64,000 bases of DNA from Psychrobacter aestuarii (GCF_904846035.1 NZ_CAJGYT010000001.1:2418001-2482000); one strand, 5' to 3'. Positions 39,122-49,448 are shown, numbered from the stretch's first letter. Program-made: numbers and translations. Notes: generated by a model from the sequence alone, not told the origin.

Positions 39122-39655
39122 ATGTCAGATACTTTTTATCATCAAGAAGCCTTCGTCACCTGTGATTTGCTCGATGCAAACCCCAAGGCGCAGGTGTGTC
39201 TGCCGAATATTGAGGGCAAGTCTTTTCAGAGCTTTGGCGGCAAAGACCGTTTTTATGGTGAGATTGTCACGGTCAAGTGTTTTGAAGACAACAGCTGCGT
39301 CAAAGCACTCTTGAACGGTGACGGCAAAGACAAACAAGGTCGAGGTAAAGTGCTGGTCGTTGATGGTGGCGGCTCTATGCGCTGTGCCTTGCTGGGCGAT
39401 ATGATTGCTCAGTCGGCAATAGATAACGGCTGGGCAGGCGTGGTGATTTATGGCTGCGTGCGTGATGTCGATGACTTGGCAAAGATGGCTATTGGCGTAA
39501 AAGCGCTTGGCTGCATACCGCGCAAATCAACCCGCCGTGATGAGGGTCAGATCGATATTGAGATTTGTTTTGCTGATTTGACCTTGAATTCTGGGATGTT
39601 CTTGTATGCAGACAATAACGGCATCATCGCCAGCGATACCCCGCTGATAGATTGA
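39122..39655 (+). CDS. rraA: RraA-family protein (RNase E activity regulator)
   Basis: RraA in E. coli binds and inhibits RNase E; the fold is related to methyltransferases and some homologues are 4-hydroxy-4-methyl-2-oxoglutarate aldolases. The 177-residue protein has VVDGGGSMRCALLGDMIAQS and GVVIYGCVRDVDDL, followed by GCIPRKSTRRDEG, which fits RraA proper. AAGGAG precedes the ATG. Confidence 0.9.
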   Translation: MSDTFYHQEAFVTCDLLDANPKAQVCLPNIEGKSFQSFGGKDRFYGEIVTVKCFEDNSCVKALLNGDGKDKQGRGKVLVVDGGGSMRCALLGDMIAQSAIDNGWAGVVIYGCVRDVDDLAKMAIGVKALGCIPRKSTRRDEGQIDIEICFADLTLNSGMFLYADNNGIIASDTPLID

Positions 39656-39810
39656 CATTATTTGAGATTCTCAACGATAACTACGCCAACAAGATAGACA
39701 TGGTGTGCCCAGCAGTGATGCTGGGTTTTTTATGTTGACTGCATTTTTTTGCTTATTTATATCGTTCATCGCTGCTATATACTGAGTGACAAACCGTTAC
39801 GGCATAAATT

Positions 39811-39839
39811 TTGGTCAATGCCAAAAATGTTCGTATAAT
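39811..39839 (+). promoter_or_regulatory. mfd promoter
   Basis: TTGGTC (39811-39816) and a perfect TATAAT (39834-39839) are 17 bp apart. They overlap an in-frame TTG at 39811, so translation of mfd must begin downstream. Confidence 0.7.
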
Positions 39840-39873
39840 GGTGCTCCGACCCATAACCTTGACTGCATTGACT

Positions 39874-42800
39874 ATGCCTATCACTGCTTTGACTGACGCT
39901 TTTGACACCATCAATAAACAGCTGTTTCCTATTAAAGACGCTCAGCGTCGTATATTGGCGCCCACCCATGGCGCTGTAGGTAGCCTATGGCTGGCAAGTT
40001 TGGTCGAGACGACAGTCGGTGATGCCAAAGATAGGCTGACGGTGGTGGTCACGCGTGACCAAAGTCAGCTCAATCAGATTGAGACGGAGCTTGCCTTTTG
40101 CGGTGTCGATGCTTATGTGTTTCCTGATTGGGAGACTTTGACCTACGATGAGCTGTCGCCGCACCAAGACATCGTCAGCGAGCGTATTAATCTGCTGACA
40201 CAGATGCCCACTACGGGCATTTTGCTGATATCCATACAGGCACTTATGCACCGCGTTGCGCCGCCCAGCTGGCTTATCGGGCAGCATTTTGATTTGAGCG
40301 TCGGTGATGTTTTTGACATTGCCAAACAGCGTGAACAGCTGGCAACGGCAGGTTACCGCGCAGTAGACAATGTCTTTGAGCCAGGCGAATTTGCAGTACG
40401 TGGCAGTATTGTCGATATCTTTGCGATGGGGCAGCCGTTTCCGCTGCGCTTAGATTTGTTCGATGACGAGATTGAGAGCATTCGCTTTTTTCATCCGCAG
40501 ACCCAGCGCACTTTGAGTAATGAAGACTTGGCAGCGATGCTGTCTGGACAAGACAGCAGTATGGGGCAAGAGTCGTTATCGCTACTGCACAAGTTGCCTG
40601 ACATCTCAAAGCCTATCAAGCAGTTCCAAATCCTGCCTGCCAAAGAATTTCCTTTAGAAGAAGGTCGTGAGACTTTTCGTACCAACTTTGCCGCCATGTT
40701 CCCGGATACCAGTAGCCGAAAACTGGAGCTGCACAAAGATGTGATGGCGGGAATTGCCAGTAGCGGTCTTGAGTATTATCAGCCGCTGTTTTTTGATCCT
40801 GAGGTATGGGCGAGCGAAAGCACGCTGTTTGATTATCTGCCGACCGACGCCTTGTTCGTCATTGATGAGGGCTATAGCGCGAAGCAAAGCGATTATTGGT
40901 CGCAAATTCAGCGCCGCTATGAAGAGCGCCGCCATGATATTGACAAGCCCATCGTCGCCCCTGAGCTGCTGTATTTGCCCAGCAACCGTCTGAATGAGTA
41001 TTTAAAGCGCCATCCTCGCGTTTTATTAAGCGCCGACCCGCACATTGCTGCCAGCGCTGACGAGCGTGCCGAGGTGGTGCGCTTAACTTGTGATGTGCCG
41101 CCTGATTTGTTCATTAACCATCAGCAGGCAGAGCCGCTAAGCGCGCTGCTGGACTTTTTGCAGGTGCAGCAACAAAACGATACCCCTGTGCTGATTGTGG
41201 CAGAGACGGCGGGTCGCCGCGAGATATTAATCGAGTTGTTTAAAAGTAAAGTCGATACCAAGATGTATGCCGATTTTGCCGCCTTTTTGCATCGTGAAGA
41301 GTCGCTACAGTCTACAGACAAGCCTTATGTTGGGGTGACGGTCGCGCCGATTGAGCGCGGGGTTTATGTGCCTGAGCGTTTGGTGGTCATTAGTGAGACG
41401 CAGCTGTTTGGCAGACAAGTGCTGCAAACCCGCCGCCGCCGCCAAAGTGGGGTATCTGAGGAATTTTTGGTCAAGAGCGTGACCGAGATGACTGAAGGCA
41501 GTCCAGTGGTGCATTTAGAGCACGGTATCGGGCGCTATCAAGGTCTTATTACGCTGGATGTCGGTGATGGTGAGCAAGAGTTTATCCATCTAAAATACGC
41601 CGATGATGCCAGCATTTACGTGCCCGTTGCCAGTCTACAGATGATTAGCCGCTACAGTGGCGGCGACCCTGCCTTAGCGCCTTTGCACAAAATCGGCACA
41701 GGCAAGTGGGACAAAGCCAAGCAAAAAGCCTTGCAACAAATCCACGATGTCGCGGCTGAGCTGCTGAACATGCAGGCACGGCGCGAAGCGAAAGTCGGCA
41801 TTCATTTTCAGATGGATATGAATCAGTACGAGCTGTTCGCCAGTCAGTTTGCCTTTGAAGAAACACCTGACCAAGCCAATGCCATCCATGCGGTGATGCA
41901 TGACATGAAGCAGAACCAGCCAATGGACAGACTGATTTGTGGCGATGTGGGCTTTGGTAAAACTGAAGTCGCGATGCGTGCGGCATTTATCGCGGTCAAT
42001 GCGGGTTATCAGGTGGCAGTGCTCGTGCCGACCACACTGCTGGCAGGACAGCACGAAGACAACTTTTTAGACCGTTTTGCCGATTGGCCTGTGCGTATTG
42101 AGTCGTTGTCCCGCTTTGGCGGTAAAAAACACCAAGAAACGGTGCTGGCAGACTTGGCAGCAGGAAAGGTCGATATCGTTATCGGTACGCATAAGCTGCT
42201 CCAGCCTGATGTGAAGTTTGCCAATTTGGGTCTGATGATTGTGGATGAAGAGCACCGCTTTGGGGTGCGTCATAAAGAGCGTATCAAAGCGATTCAGACC
42301 AATGTTGACAGCTTATCTATGACCGCCACGCCCATCCCGCGTACGCTGAATATGGCGCTTTCAGGCATGCGCGATATGTCGATTATTGCCACGCCGCCTG
42401 CGCGCCGCCTCGCCATTAAAACCTTTGTCATGGCAAAAACCGAAGCCTTGATGAAAGAGGCGATATTGCGCGAGCTGCTGCGTGGCGGGCAAGTGTATCT
42501 GCTGCACAATGATGTGGCGAGTATCGAGCGTATGGCAGAGACCATCCGCGAGCTGGTACCCGAAGCAAGAGTCGGCGTGGCACATGGGCAAATGCAAGAG
42601 CGTCAGCTTGAGCAAATCATGCAGCAGTTTTATCATAAAAAATTCAATGTCTTGATATGTACCACCATCATTGAGACGGGGATTGATGTGCCCAATGCCA
42701 ACACCATCATCATTGAGCGCGCCGACAAGTTCGGTCTGGCGCAGCTGCATCAGCTGCGTGGACGGGTGGGGCGCAGTCACCACCAAGCGTACTGCTATCT

Positions 42801-43521
42801 GCTCGTGCCGTCTATCAAAGGCTTAAAAGGTGATGCCAAGCGCCGCTTGCACGCTATCGAACACGCCAATACGCTGGGCGCAGGCTTTATGCTGGCAAGT
42901 GAAGACTTGGAGATTCGCGGGGCAGGCGAGATACTGGGTAAGCAGCAAAGTGGCAACATGCAGGCGATTGGCTTTAGCCTCTATATGGACATGCTTGAAC
43001 GCGCGACCAAAGCCATCAAAGCGGGCAAAGAGCCTGACTTGCACACGCCACTGTCTTTGACCAGCGATATCAATCTGCACAGCTCGGCCTTGATACCCGA
43101 AGACTATTTGCACGATGTGCATCAGCGCCTATTGTTTTATAAGCGCATCAGTAATGCTGACGACAAAGCGGCGCTGACGGACATCCGTACCGAGATGATT
43201 GATCGCTTTGGCAGTCTGCCTGAGCAAACGCAGCAGCTGTTTGCCATCCACCGTTTGCGCCTGCTCGCTGAGCCGTTGATGGTCAATAAAATTGATGCGA
43301 GTAGCAGCAGCGTGAGTATTGAGTTCGCCCCTGACACACCCGTCGACGCGCTGGCAATCATCAAACTGATTCAGTCCAATGGGCAGCACTACCGTATGAA
43401 TGGCGCATCAGGTATCCGCTATACGCACCCAGACAAGCTGGCAGAGTCTGAAGCGCGGGTCGCGGTCGTGCAAGAGCTGCTGAGCTATTTTACGGAGCAT
43501 ACGGTCGCGCAGCCCGCGTAA
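39874..43521 (+). CDS. mfd: Mfd, transcription-repair coupling factor
   Basis: Mfd removes stalled RNA polymerase and recruits UvrA. The 1215-residue protein starts at ATG 39874, since the open frame upstream is covered by a promoter. Domains in order: UvrB-homology module (1-about 400, VFPDWETLTYDELSPH), the RNA-polymerase-binding CarD-like segment (GSPVVHLEHGIGRYQGL), then the RecG-like translocase with Walker A GDVGFGKT (690-697), DEEH (791-794) and TATPIPRTLN, and the TRCF C-terminal domain. Confidence 0.96.
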   Translation: MPITALTDAFDTINKQLFPIKDAQRRILAPTHGAVGSLWLASLVETTVGDAKDRLTVVVTRDQSQLNQIETELAFCGVDAYVFPDWETLTYDELSPHQDIVSERINLLTQMPTTGILLISIQALMHRVAPPSWLIGQHFDLSVGDVFDIAKQREQLATAGYRAVDNVFEPGEFAVRGSIVDIFAMGQPFPLRLDLFDDEIESIRFFHPQTQRTLSNEDLAAMLSGQDSSMGQESLSLLHKLPDISKPIKQFQILPAKEFPLEEGRETFRTNFAAMFPDTSSRKLELHKDVMAGIASSGLEYYQPLFFDPEVWASESTLFDYLPTDALFVIDEGYSAKQSDYWSQIQRRYEERRHDIDKPIVAPELLYLPSNRLNEYLKRHPRVLLSADPHIAASADERAEVVRLTCDVPPDLFINHQQAEPLSALLDFLQVQQQNDTPVLIVAETAGRREILIELFKSKVDTKMYADFAAFLHREESLQSTDKPYVGVTVAPIERGVYVPERLVVISETQLFGRQVLQTRRRRQSGVSEEFLVKSVTEMTEGSPVVHLEHGIGRYQGLITLDVGDGEQEFIHLKYADDASIYVPVASLQMISRYSGGDPALAPLHKIGTGKWDKAKQKALQQIHDVAAELLNMQARREAKVGIHFQMDMNQYELFASQFAFEETPDQANAIHAVMHDMKQNQPMDRLICGDVGFGKTEVAMRAAFIAVNAGYQVAVLVPTTLLAGQHEDNFLDRFADWPVRIESLSRFGGKKHQETVLADLAAGKVDIVIGTHKLLQPDVKFANLGLMIVDEEHRFGVRHKERIKAIQTNVDSLSMTATPIPRTLNMALSGMRDMSIIATPPARRLAIKTFVMAKTEALMKEAILRELLRGGQVYLLHNDVASIERMAETIRELVPEARVGVAHGQMQERQLEQIMQQFYHKKFNVLICTTIIETGIDVPNANTIIIERADKFGLAQLHQLRGRVGRSHHQAYCYLLVPSIKGLKGDAKRRLHAIEHANTLGAGFMLASEDLEIRGAGEILGKQQSGNMQAIGFSLYMDMLERATKAIKAGKEPDLHTPLSLTSDINLHSSALIPEDYLHDVHQRLLFYKRISNADDKAALTDIRTEMIDRFGSLPEQTQQLFAIHRLRLLAEPLMVNKIDASSSSVSIEFAPDTPVDALAIIKLIQSNGQHYRMNGASGIRYTHPDKLAESEARVAVVQELLSYFTEHTVAQPA

Positions 43522-43644
43522 AGGCTTAGGATAATGGACAGATGCCATAATCTGACTAGGTAATCTGTCCGATACCTGATAAAATACGCACATTGCTTGC
43601 ACGTTTAACTTTATTGCTATTTGATAACAAGAGAAACTTTCATT

Positions 43645-44076
43645 ATGTTCCAACTGCATCCCAAACTTGCCGCCGACAGTTTTTTGGTGGGTGATTTTCC
43701 TTTATCGACGTGTCGTTTGATCAATGATTGCCAGTTTCCTTGGTTAATTTTGGTACCGCGTGTCTCTGGTATCAAAGAGCTTTATGAGTTGTCTGAATCG
43801 GACCAAGCGCAGTTTTTGCGTGAGTCAAGCTGGCTGTCGAGTCAGCTCGCCAAGACCTTCCAAGCCGACAAAATGAACGTTGCTGCCCTTGGCAATCAAG
43901 TGCCGCAGTTGCATTTTCACCATATCGTGCGCTATCAAAATGACAGCCAATGGCCAAACCCCGTGTGGGGCACGCCAGCGGTACCTTATACCCAAGAGGT
44001 ATTGACGCAAATGCAACAGCCGCTCATGATGGCGCTTCGTGGTCATCACCAAATGCCCTTTGATTGGAAAATGTAG
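43645..44076 (+). CDS. HIT-family protein
   Basis: The 143-residue protein starts at ATG 43645. The histidine-triad region reads QLHFHHIVR, where the first His of the canonical H-x-H-x-H is replaced by Gln, as in several bacterial HIT-like hydrolases. Other family features are WLILVPR and FPLSTCRLI. HIT proteins hydrolyse nucleotide phosphoramidates or dinucleoside polyphosphates; the substrate here is unknown. A terminator follows. Confidence 0.85.
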   Translation: MFQLHPKLAADSFLVGDFPLSTCRLINDCQFPWLILVPRVSGIKELYELSESDQAQFLRESSWLSSQLAKTFQADKMNVAALGNQVPQLHFHHIVRYQNDSQWPNPVWGTPAVPYTQEVLTQMQQPLMMALRGHHQMPFDWKM

Positions 44077-44130
44077 TCGCCAGTATCCTTAGCGATTATT
44101 TATCCGTCCAAGCTTGTTATTCCTACTTAA

Positions 44131-44164
44131 GGCATCATTAATACAGATTAATGGTGCTTTTTTT
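44131..44164 (+). terminator. Intrinsic terminator after the HIT gene
   Basis: GCATCATTAAT / ATTAATGGTGC (one G-T pair, ACAG loop, 44132-44157) is followed by seven T. Confidence 0.8.
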
Positions 44165-44356
44165 GTTATTAGCGGCATAGGCGATGCCCAATATTGAATG
44201 TATAATTTGTGTTAATTTATTTTGATAGGTAAATCAACCGCATACACCGCGTTTTTATAGGGCCAGTAAAAGCTGATTTTCATCTAAGCAGATGGTTTAT
44301 GGACCACACAGGTCTGTAGGTTGTTGTTAACTTTATCGCTAGAGTGAGCGTCCAGC

Positions 44357-45754
44357 ATGTCTCTGATATCACAATTGAACACATTTGTGTCATCACGCAA
44401 TAATGGCAGGCAAGGTTTTGATTACCCAGAACTCTTTGTGCTGCTGTTGACCGTATTTTTAATTGCTTGGAATTTTGACTTTGGTCACAGTGCGCTGGCA
44501 TTGATGATTGTCATCGGCGTGCCTAGCGTGATGCTGCTCATCTACAACTATTCGCGCGATGTGAGTTTTTGGACGACGAGTATCGTGGTGGTGCTGCTGG
44601 CAGCGGTCATCGGCGCAATGCAGTTTTGTGCGGTGCTCTCTTTGAGCTTGATACTGATGATTGGCTATCGCATCATTATCAGCCATCCTGACAATCGCTT
44701 TAAATTGTCGATTGTAGCGCTGGTGAATGTGGGCATCTTTTATGCGGTCAGCTGGATTATGGTGCCAAGCCGCGTCAGCTGCGCCAATACCATCGTGCCT
44801 GACTTGGTACTGCTTGCCAGTATTGTGGTGATGCTCTGGCAGTTTGGTCGTGTTTATTATCAGTATGTGGCCTGCATAGAGTCCTCACAGCAGGCAAAAA
44901 GCCGCCTCGGGACGATGGTTTCAGTGATTAACAAGCTTACGCGCTTTATTCAGCCGCAAATCTGGCAACCGATTGTCAAAACCGACAGCCCCGTTGATGT
45001 GACCAACAAACGCGCACGCCTGACCATCATGTTCTCTGACATTGTCGGCTTTACTGAGCTGTCGGACAGCCTGAGTGCTGACAACCTTGCCGATATTTTA
45101 AACACCTATATGCATCATATGACAGGTATTGCCAACAAACATGGCGCGGTACTCGATAAGTTTATCGGCGACGGGATGGTGTGCTTTTTTGGTGAGCCAA
45201 ACAGTCGCGGCGCCCGCCAAGATGCTTTAGATTGCGTGGCGATGGCGATTGATATGCGCCGCGAGATGCGCAGCTTGCGACAAAAGTGGCGGCTGATGGG
45301 CTTTGAGGGGCTGTATGTGCGTATCGGCATCACCACAGGCTATTGCCACGTTGGCAACTTCGGCAGCAAAAGCCGCCTAAGCTATACCTTGATTGGTAAA
45401 GAGGCCAATCTGGCATCGCGCCTAGAGTCTGCGGCAGGCAAGGGCGAGATTTTTATCAGTCAGACCACCTATGACTATATTTGTCATGACTATGAGTGTG
45501 AGTTCGCTGGGAATTTTAACCTAAAAGGTTTTGATGAGCCGATACAGGCGTGGCAGGTACTCGACCCTGATGTGCATAAAGGGCAATCATCAAAATGGGT
45601 GGATCATACCTTGCCTGGGTTTAATTTGCATTTAAACTTTAAAGACATGAAAAACTACGATTATCAAGAAATCAAAAGCCAATTAAGCTTCGCTTTAGAG
45701 CGTTTAGAAAAAGAAGAGCGCGTGATGATGATGGGCGAGGATGAGCCAAAATAA
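44357..45754 (+). CDS. Membrane-bound class III adenylate/guanylate cyclase
   Basis: The 465-residue protein has about five to six hydrophobic helices in residues 25-160, resembling the MASE2-type sensor domain of Pseudomonas CyaB, and a cytoplasmic class III cyclase domain from about residue 215. Metal-binding Asp228 (FSDIVGFT) and Asp272 (DKFIGDGM) are present, as is the transition-state pair in EANLASRLES. It should therefore be active, most likely making cAMP. The C-terminus adds about 40 residues past the cyclase fold. Confidence 0.87.
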   Translation: MSLISQLNTFVSSRNNGRQGFDYPELFVLLLTVFLIAWNFDFGHSALALMIVIGVPSVMLLIYNYSRDVSFWTTSIVVVLLAAVIGAMQFCAVLSLSLILMIGYRIIISHPDNRFKLSIVALVNVGIFYAVSWIMVPSRVSCANTIVPDLVLLASIVVMLWQFGRVYYQYVACIESSQQAKSRLGTMVSVINKLTRFIQPQIWQPIVKTDSPVDVTNKRARLTIMFSDIVGFTELSDSLSADNLADILNTYMHHMTGIANKHGAVLDKFIGDGMVCFFGEPNSRGARQDALDCVAMAIDMRREMRSLRQKWRLMGFEGLYVRIGITTGYCHVGNFGSKSRLSYTLIGKEANLASRLESAAGKGEIFISQTTYDYICHDYECEFAGNFNLKGFDEPIQAWQVLDPDVHKGQSSKWVDHTLPGFNLHLNFKDMKNYDYQEIKSQLSFALERLEKEERVMMMGEDEPK

Positions 45755-45796
45755 AGACAAGCATTAAACAGCGTGTGAACTGCCAATATATAACAT

Positions 45797-45833
45797 AAAA
45801 AAGACCCAGCAAATATAGGTGGGTCTTTTTTTA
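45797..45833. terminator. Bidirectional terminator between the cyclase and fdx
   Basis: AAAAAAGACCCA / TGGGTCTTTTTT with an 11-base loop separates converging genes and can end both the cyclase mRNA and the isc operon. Confidence 0.87.
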
Positions 45834-45870
45834 TAAAAAGGCTATTGTTTCGCCAATCAAAACGGGCGTA

Positions 45871-46209
45871 TTAGTGGTTTTCTTTGGCATGATTGAGGGT
45901 GTACTTTGGAATCTCAATCGTCAAATCATCATCTTCGAGCATGACCTGACAAGACAGGCGAGAATCTGGCTCCAGCCCCCAAGCGCGGTCTAATAAGTCG
46001 GCTTCGATATCGTCCATTTCATCCAAGCTGTTAAAGCCCTTGCGCACCACCACATGACACGTGGTGCATGCTTTTGACATCTCGCAAGCGTGTTCGATTT
46101 TGATGCCCTTTTCTAGTAGCGCCTGACACAAGTTGCGACCTGATTCGAGCTCAACTTCAGCACCTTCAGGGCAGATTTCATGATGGGGGAGTACAGTAAT
46201 TTTTGGCAT
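45871..46209 (-). CDS. fdx: ISC-type [2Fe-2S] ferredoxin
   Basis: Fdx supplies electrons for cluster assembly on IscU. The 112-residue protein holds the cluster ligands in ACEMSKACTTCHVV (C-x5-C-x2-C) with a fourth Cys in SRLSCQVML. It is the last gene of the isc operon, 60 bp after hscA, and is followed by a terminator. No iscX lies beyond it. Confidence 0.95.
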   Translation of the reverse strand: MPKITVLPHHEICPEGAEVELESGRNLCQALLEKGIKIEHACEMSKACTTCHVVVRKGFNSLDEMDDIEADLLDRAWGLEPDSRLSCQVMLEDDDLTIEIPKYTLNHAKENH

Positions 46210-46269
46210 AATAAGGATTCGCTTAATGGCTATGGGTGAATAAGTAAAATCGTTACGGTCAGCTGCAAT

Positions 46270-48144
46270 CTATGACCAATCGGCGGCGCTGGTGCCTGCC
46301 ATGCTTTGCTTGACGCTTTGGTTCATGATACGGGCAGCAAAGGCATCGCTGTGCGGCTTTAGGTTGGCTTGTAAGCGTTCAATGTCCGTCAGCTGCTCAG
46401 CGTCAATCGCTGCTTGTAAGGCGCTCATGTGCGTGCGTAGCGCTTGCTGCTCATCGTCATTAAGCAGTCCGCCAAAGTCATTGAGCGCAGAGCCAAGGGC
46501 TAATAGCTCGCGCTCAGCCTCAACTTTGGTCTCAATCAATGAGCGCGCGGTTTTGTCTTCTTGCGCGTACTTAAAGCCTGATACGAGCAGCTGCTCTTTT
46601 TGCTCATCAGACAGACCGTATGAGGGAATGATGTCAATCTCACTCATGGTTTTGGTGGTGGTCTCTTGCGCACTGACGGTCAGCTGACCATTGGCATCAA
46701 TAGCAAAGGTCACCTCAATGCGGGCAAACCCTGCCTTCATCGGCGGGATACCGTACAGCTCAAAGCGACCGAGCGAACGGCAGTTGTCGACCGTATCACG
46801 CTCACCTTGTACCACATGGATGACCATGCCCGTTTGACCGTCTTGATAAGTGGTGAACACTTGGCGTTTTTTGACAGGAATCGGGGTGTTTCTAGGAATC
46901 AAAACTTCAACCAACCCGCCCATGGTCTCAAGTCCCAATGATAGCGGGGTAACGTCGAGCAGCAACAAGGCATTGTCGCGCTTATGTATCAGCTGGTCGG
47001 CTGTCTGCGCGGCACCCAGAGCCACCACTTCATCAGGGTTGATGCTGCATAGCGGCGTGGTGTTAAAGAACGTCTCTACCGTTTGCTGAATGGCAGGCAT
47101 GCGCGTTGAGCCGCCCACCAAAACCACCTCGTCCAAATCATCAATAGATAAATCGGCATCGCGGAGTACCTGCTCGCAAACGCTAAGCGTACGGCGGGTT
47201 ACAGGGGCGATGATGGACAACAGCGTATCTCGGCTAAGCGTGCCTGCAAAATGAGCGCCTTGCAATGTCACATCGACGGTGACCTGTTCTTGCTCGGTCA
47301 GGGCTTGTTTATAAGCTTTGGCGGTTTGTGCCAATACGGACTTATCGTGCAAGCTGACTTCAGCTGCCTGAAGTCCAAGCTGACCAATCAGCCAGTTGCT
47401 AAGCAAACGATCGATATCATCGCCGCCAAGAGCACTGTTGCCCCCTGTAGCGAGCACTTCAAACACGCCATCGGTAAGCTTTAAAATAGACACATCAAAC
47501 GTGCCGCCGCCCAAATCATAAATCAAATAATGGCGCTCGGTTGCGTCTGCGCGCTTGTCCAAGCCATAAGCCACCGCCGCCGCAGTAGGCTCATTGAGCA
47601 AGCGCAGTACCGTAATACCAGCCGCTTCAGCTGCGTCTTTGGTCGCTTGACGCTGGGCTTCATCAAAGTAGGCAGGCACAGTAATCACTGCACCTTCAAT
47701 GCTGTCGTCGGGCAGGGCTTGCTCCGCGCGGGCACTTAGGGCACTTAGAATACGTGCAGACACTGCAACAGGGGAGATGTCCCCTTGCGCGGTGACAAAC
47801 GCAGGCATGGTGTCATCTGCACCGCTTAGCGTATAAGGATGAGAGAATTTAATATCCGCCTTGCTGCGACCCATAAAGCGCTTGGCAGAAATTATGGTAT
47901 TTTGTGAGTCGTCGGTCTGATGACGCAGTGCTGCCTGTCCCACAACGGCTGTGCCTTCACTTGGGTAATACACGACGGAGGGCAGCAAGGTGTCTTCTGG
48001 GCCAGCGGCCTCTATCACCTGCGCCTTACCAGAGCGTACGACCGCCACCAGTGAACGGGTCGTACCAAGGTCAATGCCCAGTCCGAAACGGTGCTGATGT
48101 GGCTGGGTACTCTGATTGGGTTCGGCAATTTGCAGTAAAGACAT
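46270..48144 (-). CDS. hscA: HscA, Hsp70 chaperone for Fe-S assembly
   Basis: HscA binds IscU and drives cluster transfer with ATP. From ATG 48144 it is 624 residues, near E. coli HscA (616); the TTG at 48156 is less likely. The nucleotide domain shows GIDLGTTRSLVAVV, YDLGGGTFDVSILKL and VVLVGGSTRMPAIQ. The substrate domain and helical lid follow. Runs with hscB upstream and fdx downstream. Confidence 0.96.
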   Translation of the reverse strand: MSLLQIAEPNQSTQPHQHRFGLGIDLGTTRSLVAVVRSGKAQVIEAAGPEDTLLPSVVYYPSEGTAVVGQAALRHQTDDSQNTIISAKRFMGRSKADIKFSHPYTLSGADDTMPAFVTAQGDISPVAVSARILSALSARAEQALPDDSIEGAVITVPAYFDEAQRQATKDAAEAAGITVLRLLNEPTAAAVAYGLDKRADATERHYLIYDLGGGTFDVSILKLTDGVFEVLATGGNSALGGDDIDRLLSNWLIGQLGLQAAEVSLHDKSVLAQTAKAYKQALTEQEQVTVDVTLQGAHFAGTLSRDTLLSIIAPVTRRTLSVCEQVLRDADLSIDDLDEVVLVGGSTRMPAIQQTVETFFNTTPLCSINPDEVVALGAAQTADQLIHKRDNALLLLDVTPLSLGLETMGGLVEVLIPRNTPIPVKKRQVFTTYQDGQTGMVIHVVQGERDTVDNCRSLGRFELYGIPPMKAGFARIEVTFAIDANGQLTVSAQETTTKTMSEIDIIPSYGLSDEQKEQLLVSGFKYAQEDKTARSLIETKVEAERELLALGSALNDFGGLLNDDEQQALRTHMSALQAAIDAEQLTDIERLQANLKPHSDAFAARIMNQSVKQSMAGTSAADWS

Positions 48145-48309
48145 AAGACCACTCAAATAATCAATAGATAAAATAAAAAAAAGGGCAGTACCAGAGTCTA
48201 CCGTGAGGTATCTTAGTATTGCCGCTTAGCATAGCGTCATCGAAACGATACTTAGGTATCATAACACGGCAGACTTGCTTGGTATTTTAGTACAGCAGGT
48301 CGTATTGTG

Positions 48310-48882
48310 CTACATATACAAGTCATCGTCGCCATCATCATGCGCCGCTTGCATGACATCATCCAGCCCTGCGCGAATATCGGCATCTAACTTGACCAAG
48401 AATTTTAGCTTTTGGGTGGCATCGATAGCATCTTCCCACGCTTTTTCGTCATAAGCGGTCACAAAGCGGGCAGACTGGGTTTGTAGTCTGTCCGAAACTT
48501 TTGGGTGCAGGGTGCGAAGCGTGGTTTGGTCGTGCTGCGCGAGCGCGTCGTCCAAATCCATGCGCATCTCCATGGCATCATCCAAAAAGTCCAAATCGGC
48601 AATCGACTGCTCAAGATTGTGCGCATGCCCTGACATCTCAAGCAAATAGCTGGCGCGGGTATCAGGATGACTTAAGGTTTGATAGGCGTGATTAATGACG
48701 GCAGAGGTCTGCTCAGCTTGTCGCTGGGCGTGGGTATCGCGCGCATTGTCAGGGTGGTGCTGCTTTTGCAGTACCCGCAGCTGCGTGTCCAGCTGGCTTT
48801 GATTCACCTCAAAGCCTACGGGCTGCTCGAAGAGTGCAAAAAAATTGCTGCTCATAGAGGAAGCATCGGTCTGATTGGTCAT
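48310..48882 (-). CDS. hscB: HscB, J-domain co-chaperone
   Basis: HscB stimulates HscA ATPase and delivers IscU. The 190-residue protein has an N-terminal J domain with the HPD motif in KQHHPDNARD, then a helical IscU-binding C-terminal domain (LDFLDDAMEMRMDLDDAL). The acidic tail DDGDDDLYM extends it. It lies between iscA and hscA on the minus strand. Confidence 0.93.
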   Translation of the reverse strand: MTNQTDASSMSSNFFALFEQPVGFEVNQSQLDTQLRVLQKQHHPDNARDTHAQRQAEQTSAVINHAYQTLSHPDTRASYLLEMSGHAHNLEQSIADLDFLDDAMEMRMDLDDALAQHDQTTLRTLHPKVSDRLQTQSARFVTAYDEKAWEDAIDATQKLKFLVKLDADIRAGLDDVMQAAHDDGDDDLYM

Positions 48883-48964
48883 AACAAGCGCCTTATATCA
48901 TCAATCAAGTATCATCAATAAAGGGTGGAGAGTCGCGCAGAGCCATTCACGGCAGCTGCTTTAC

Positions 48965-49285
48965 TTATACAGTAAACGACTCACCGCAGCCGCATTCGCC
49001 TTTTTGATTGGGATTGGTAAATCGAAACCCTTCGTTCAGCCCTTCTGCCACGTAATCCATCAGCAGACCGTCTAAATAGACCAAGCTTTTGGGATCGACA
49101 AAAATAGCCACATCATGGCTCTCAAAACGTGTGTCATTGTCATCTGGTGTGTCCACAAACTCTAGGACATACGCCAGACCAGAACAACCTGCTGTGCGAA
49201 TACCCACACGAATGCCCTCACCCTTACCACGATTTTGTAAAAAATCACGGACGTGCTGAGCGGCGCGTTCTGTCATCTCAATCAT
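48965..49285 (-). CDS. iscA: IscA, A-type Fe-S carrier
   Basis: IscA carries iron or preformed clusters to target proteins. The 106-residue protein has the three conserved Cys: [11 protein letters not shown] and the C-terminal [15 protein letters not shown] stands before the ATG. It is separated from iscU by 224 bp that include a hairpin and U-run. Confidence 0.96.
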   Translation of the reverse strand: MIEMTERAAQHVRDFLQNRGKGEGIRVGIRTAGCSGLAYVLEFVDTPDDNDTRFESHDVAIFVDPKSLVYLDGLLMDYVAEGLNEGFRFTNPNQKGECGCGESFTV

Positions 49286-49418
49286 GCCAACCCCTTTGAC
49301 TTATTCGTTTGATGTACCAGTGTGTACCCGTTGGGGCACAAGGCGCTGGTAATAGATAAAACGGATGATATATCAATATAAAACAGTAACAACTGTCAGT
49401 ATGTGGTCATTGCCACAA

Positions 49419-49448
49419 AAAATATCAGGTAGCGAATCTATCGCTACC
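49419..49448 (-). terminator. Possible partial terminator between iscU and iscA
   Basis: GGTAGCGA / TCGCTACC (49428-49448) forms a perfect 8-bp stem with a five-base loop. On the minus strand it is followed within five bases by six U (TGATATTTTTTG). It may reduce expression of iscA and later genes relative to iscRSU. Confidence 0.5.

Noticed and set aside
39811..39873. Upstream 21-codon extension of mfd from a TTG
   Set aside because: The stretch contains a clear promoter (TTGGTC-17-TATAAT), so it cannot be translated from that mRNA.
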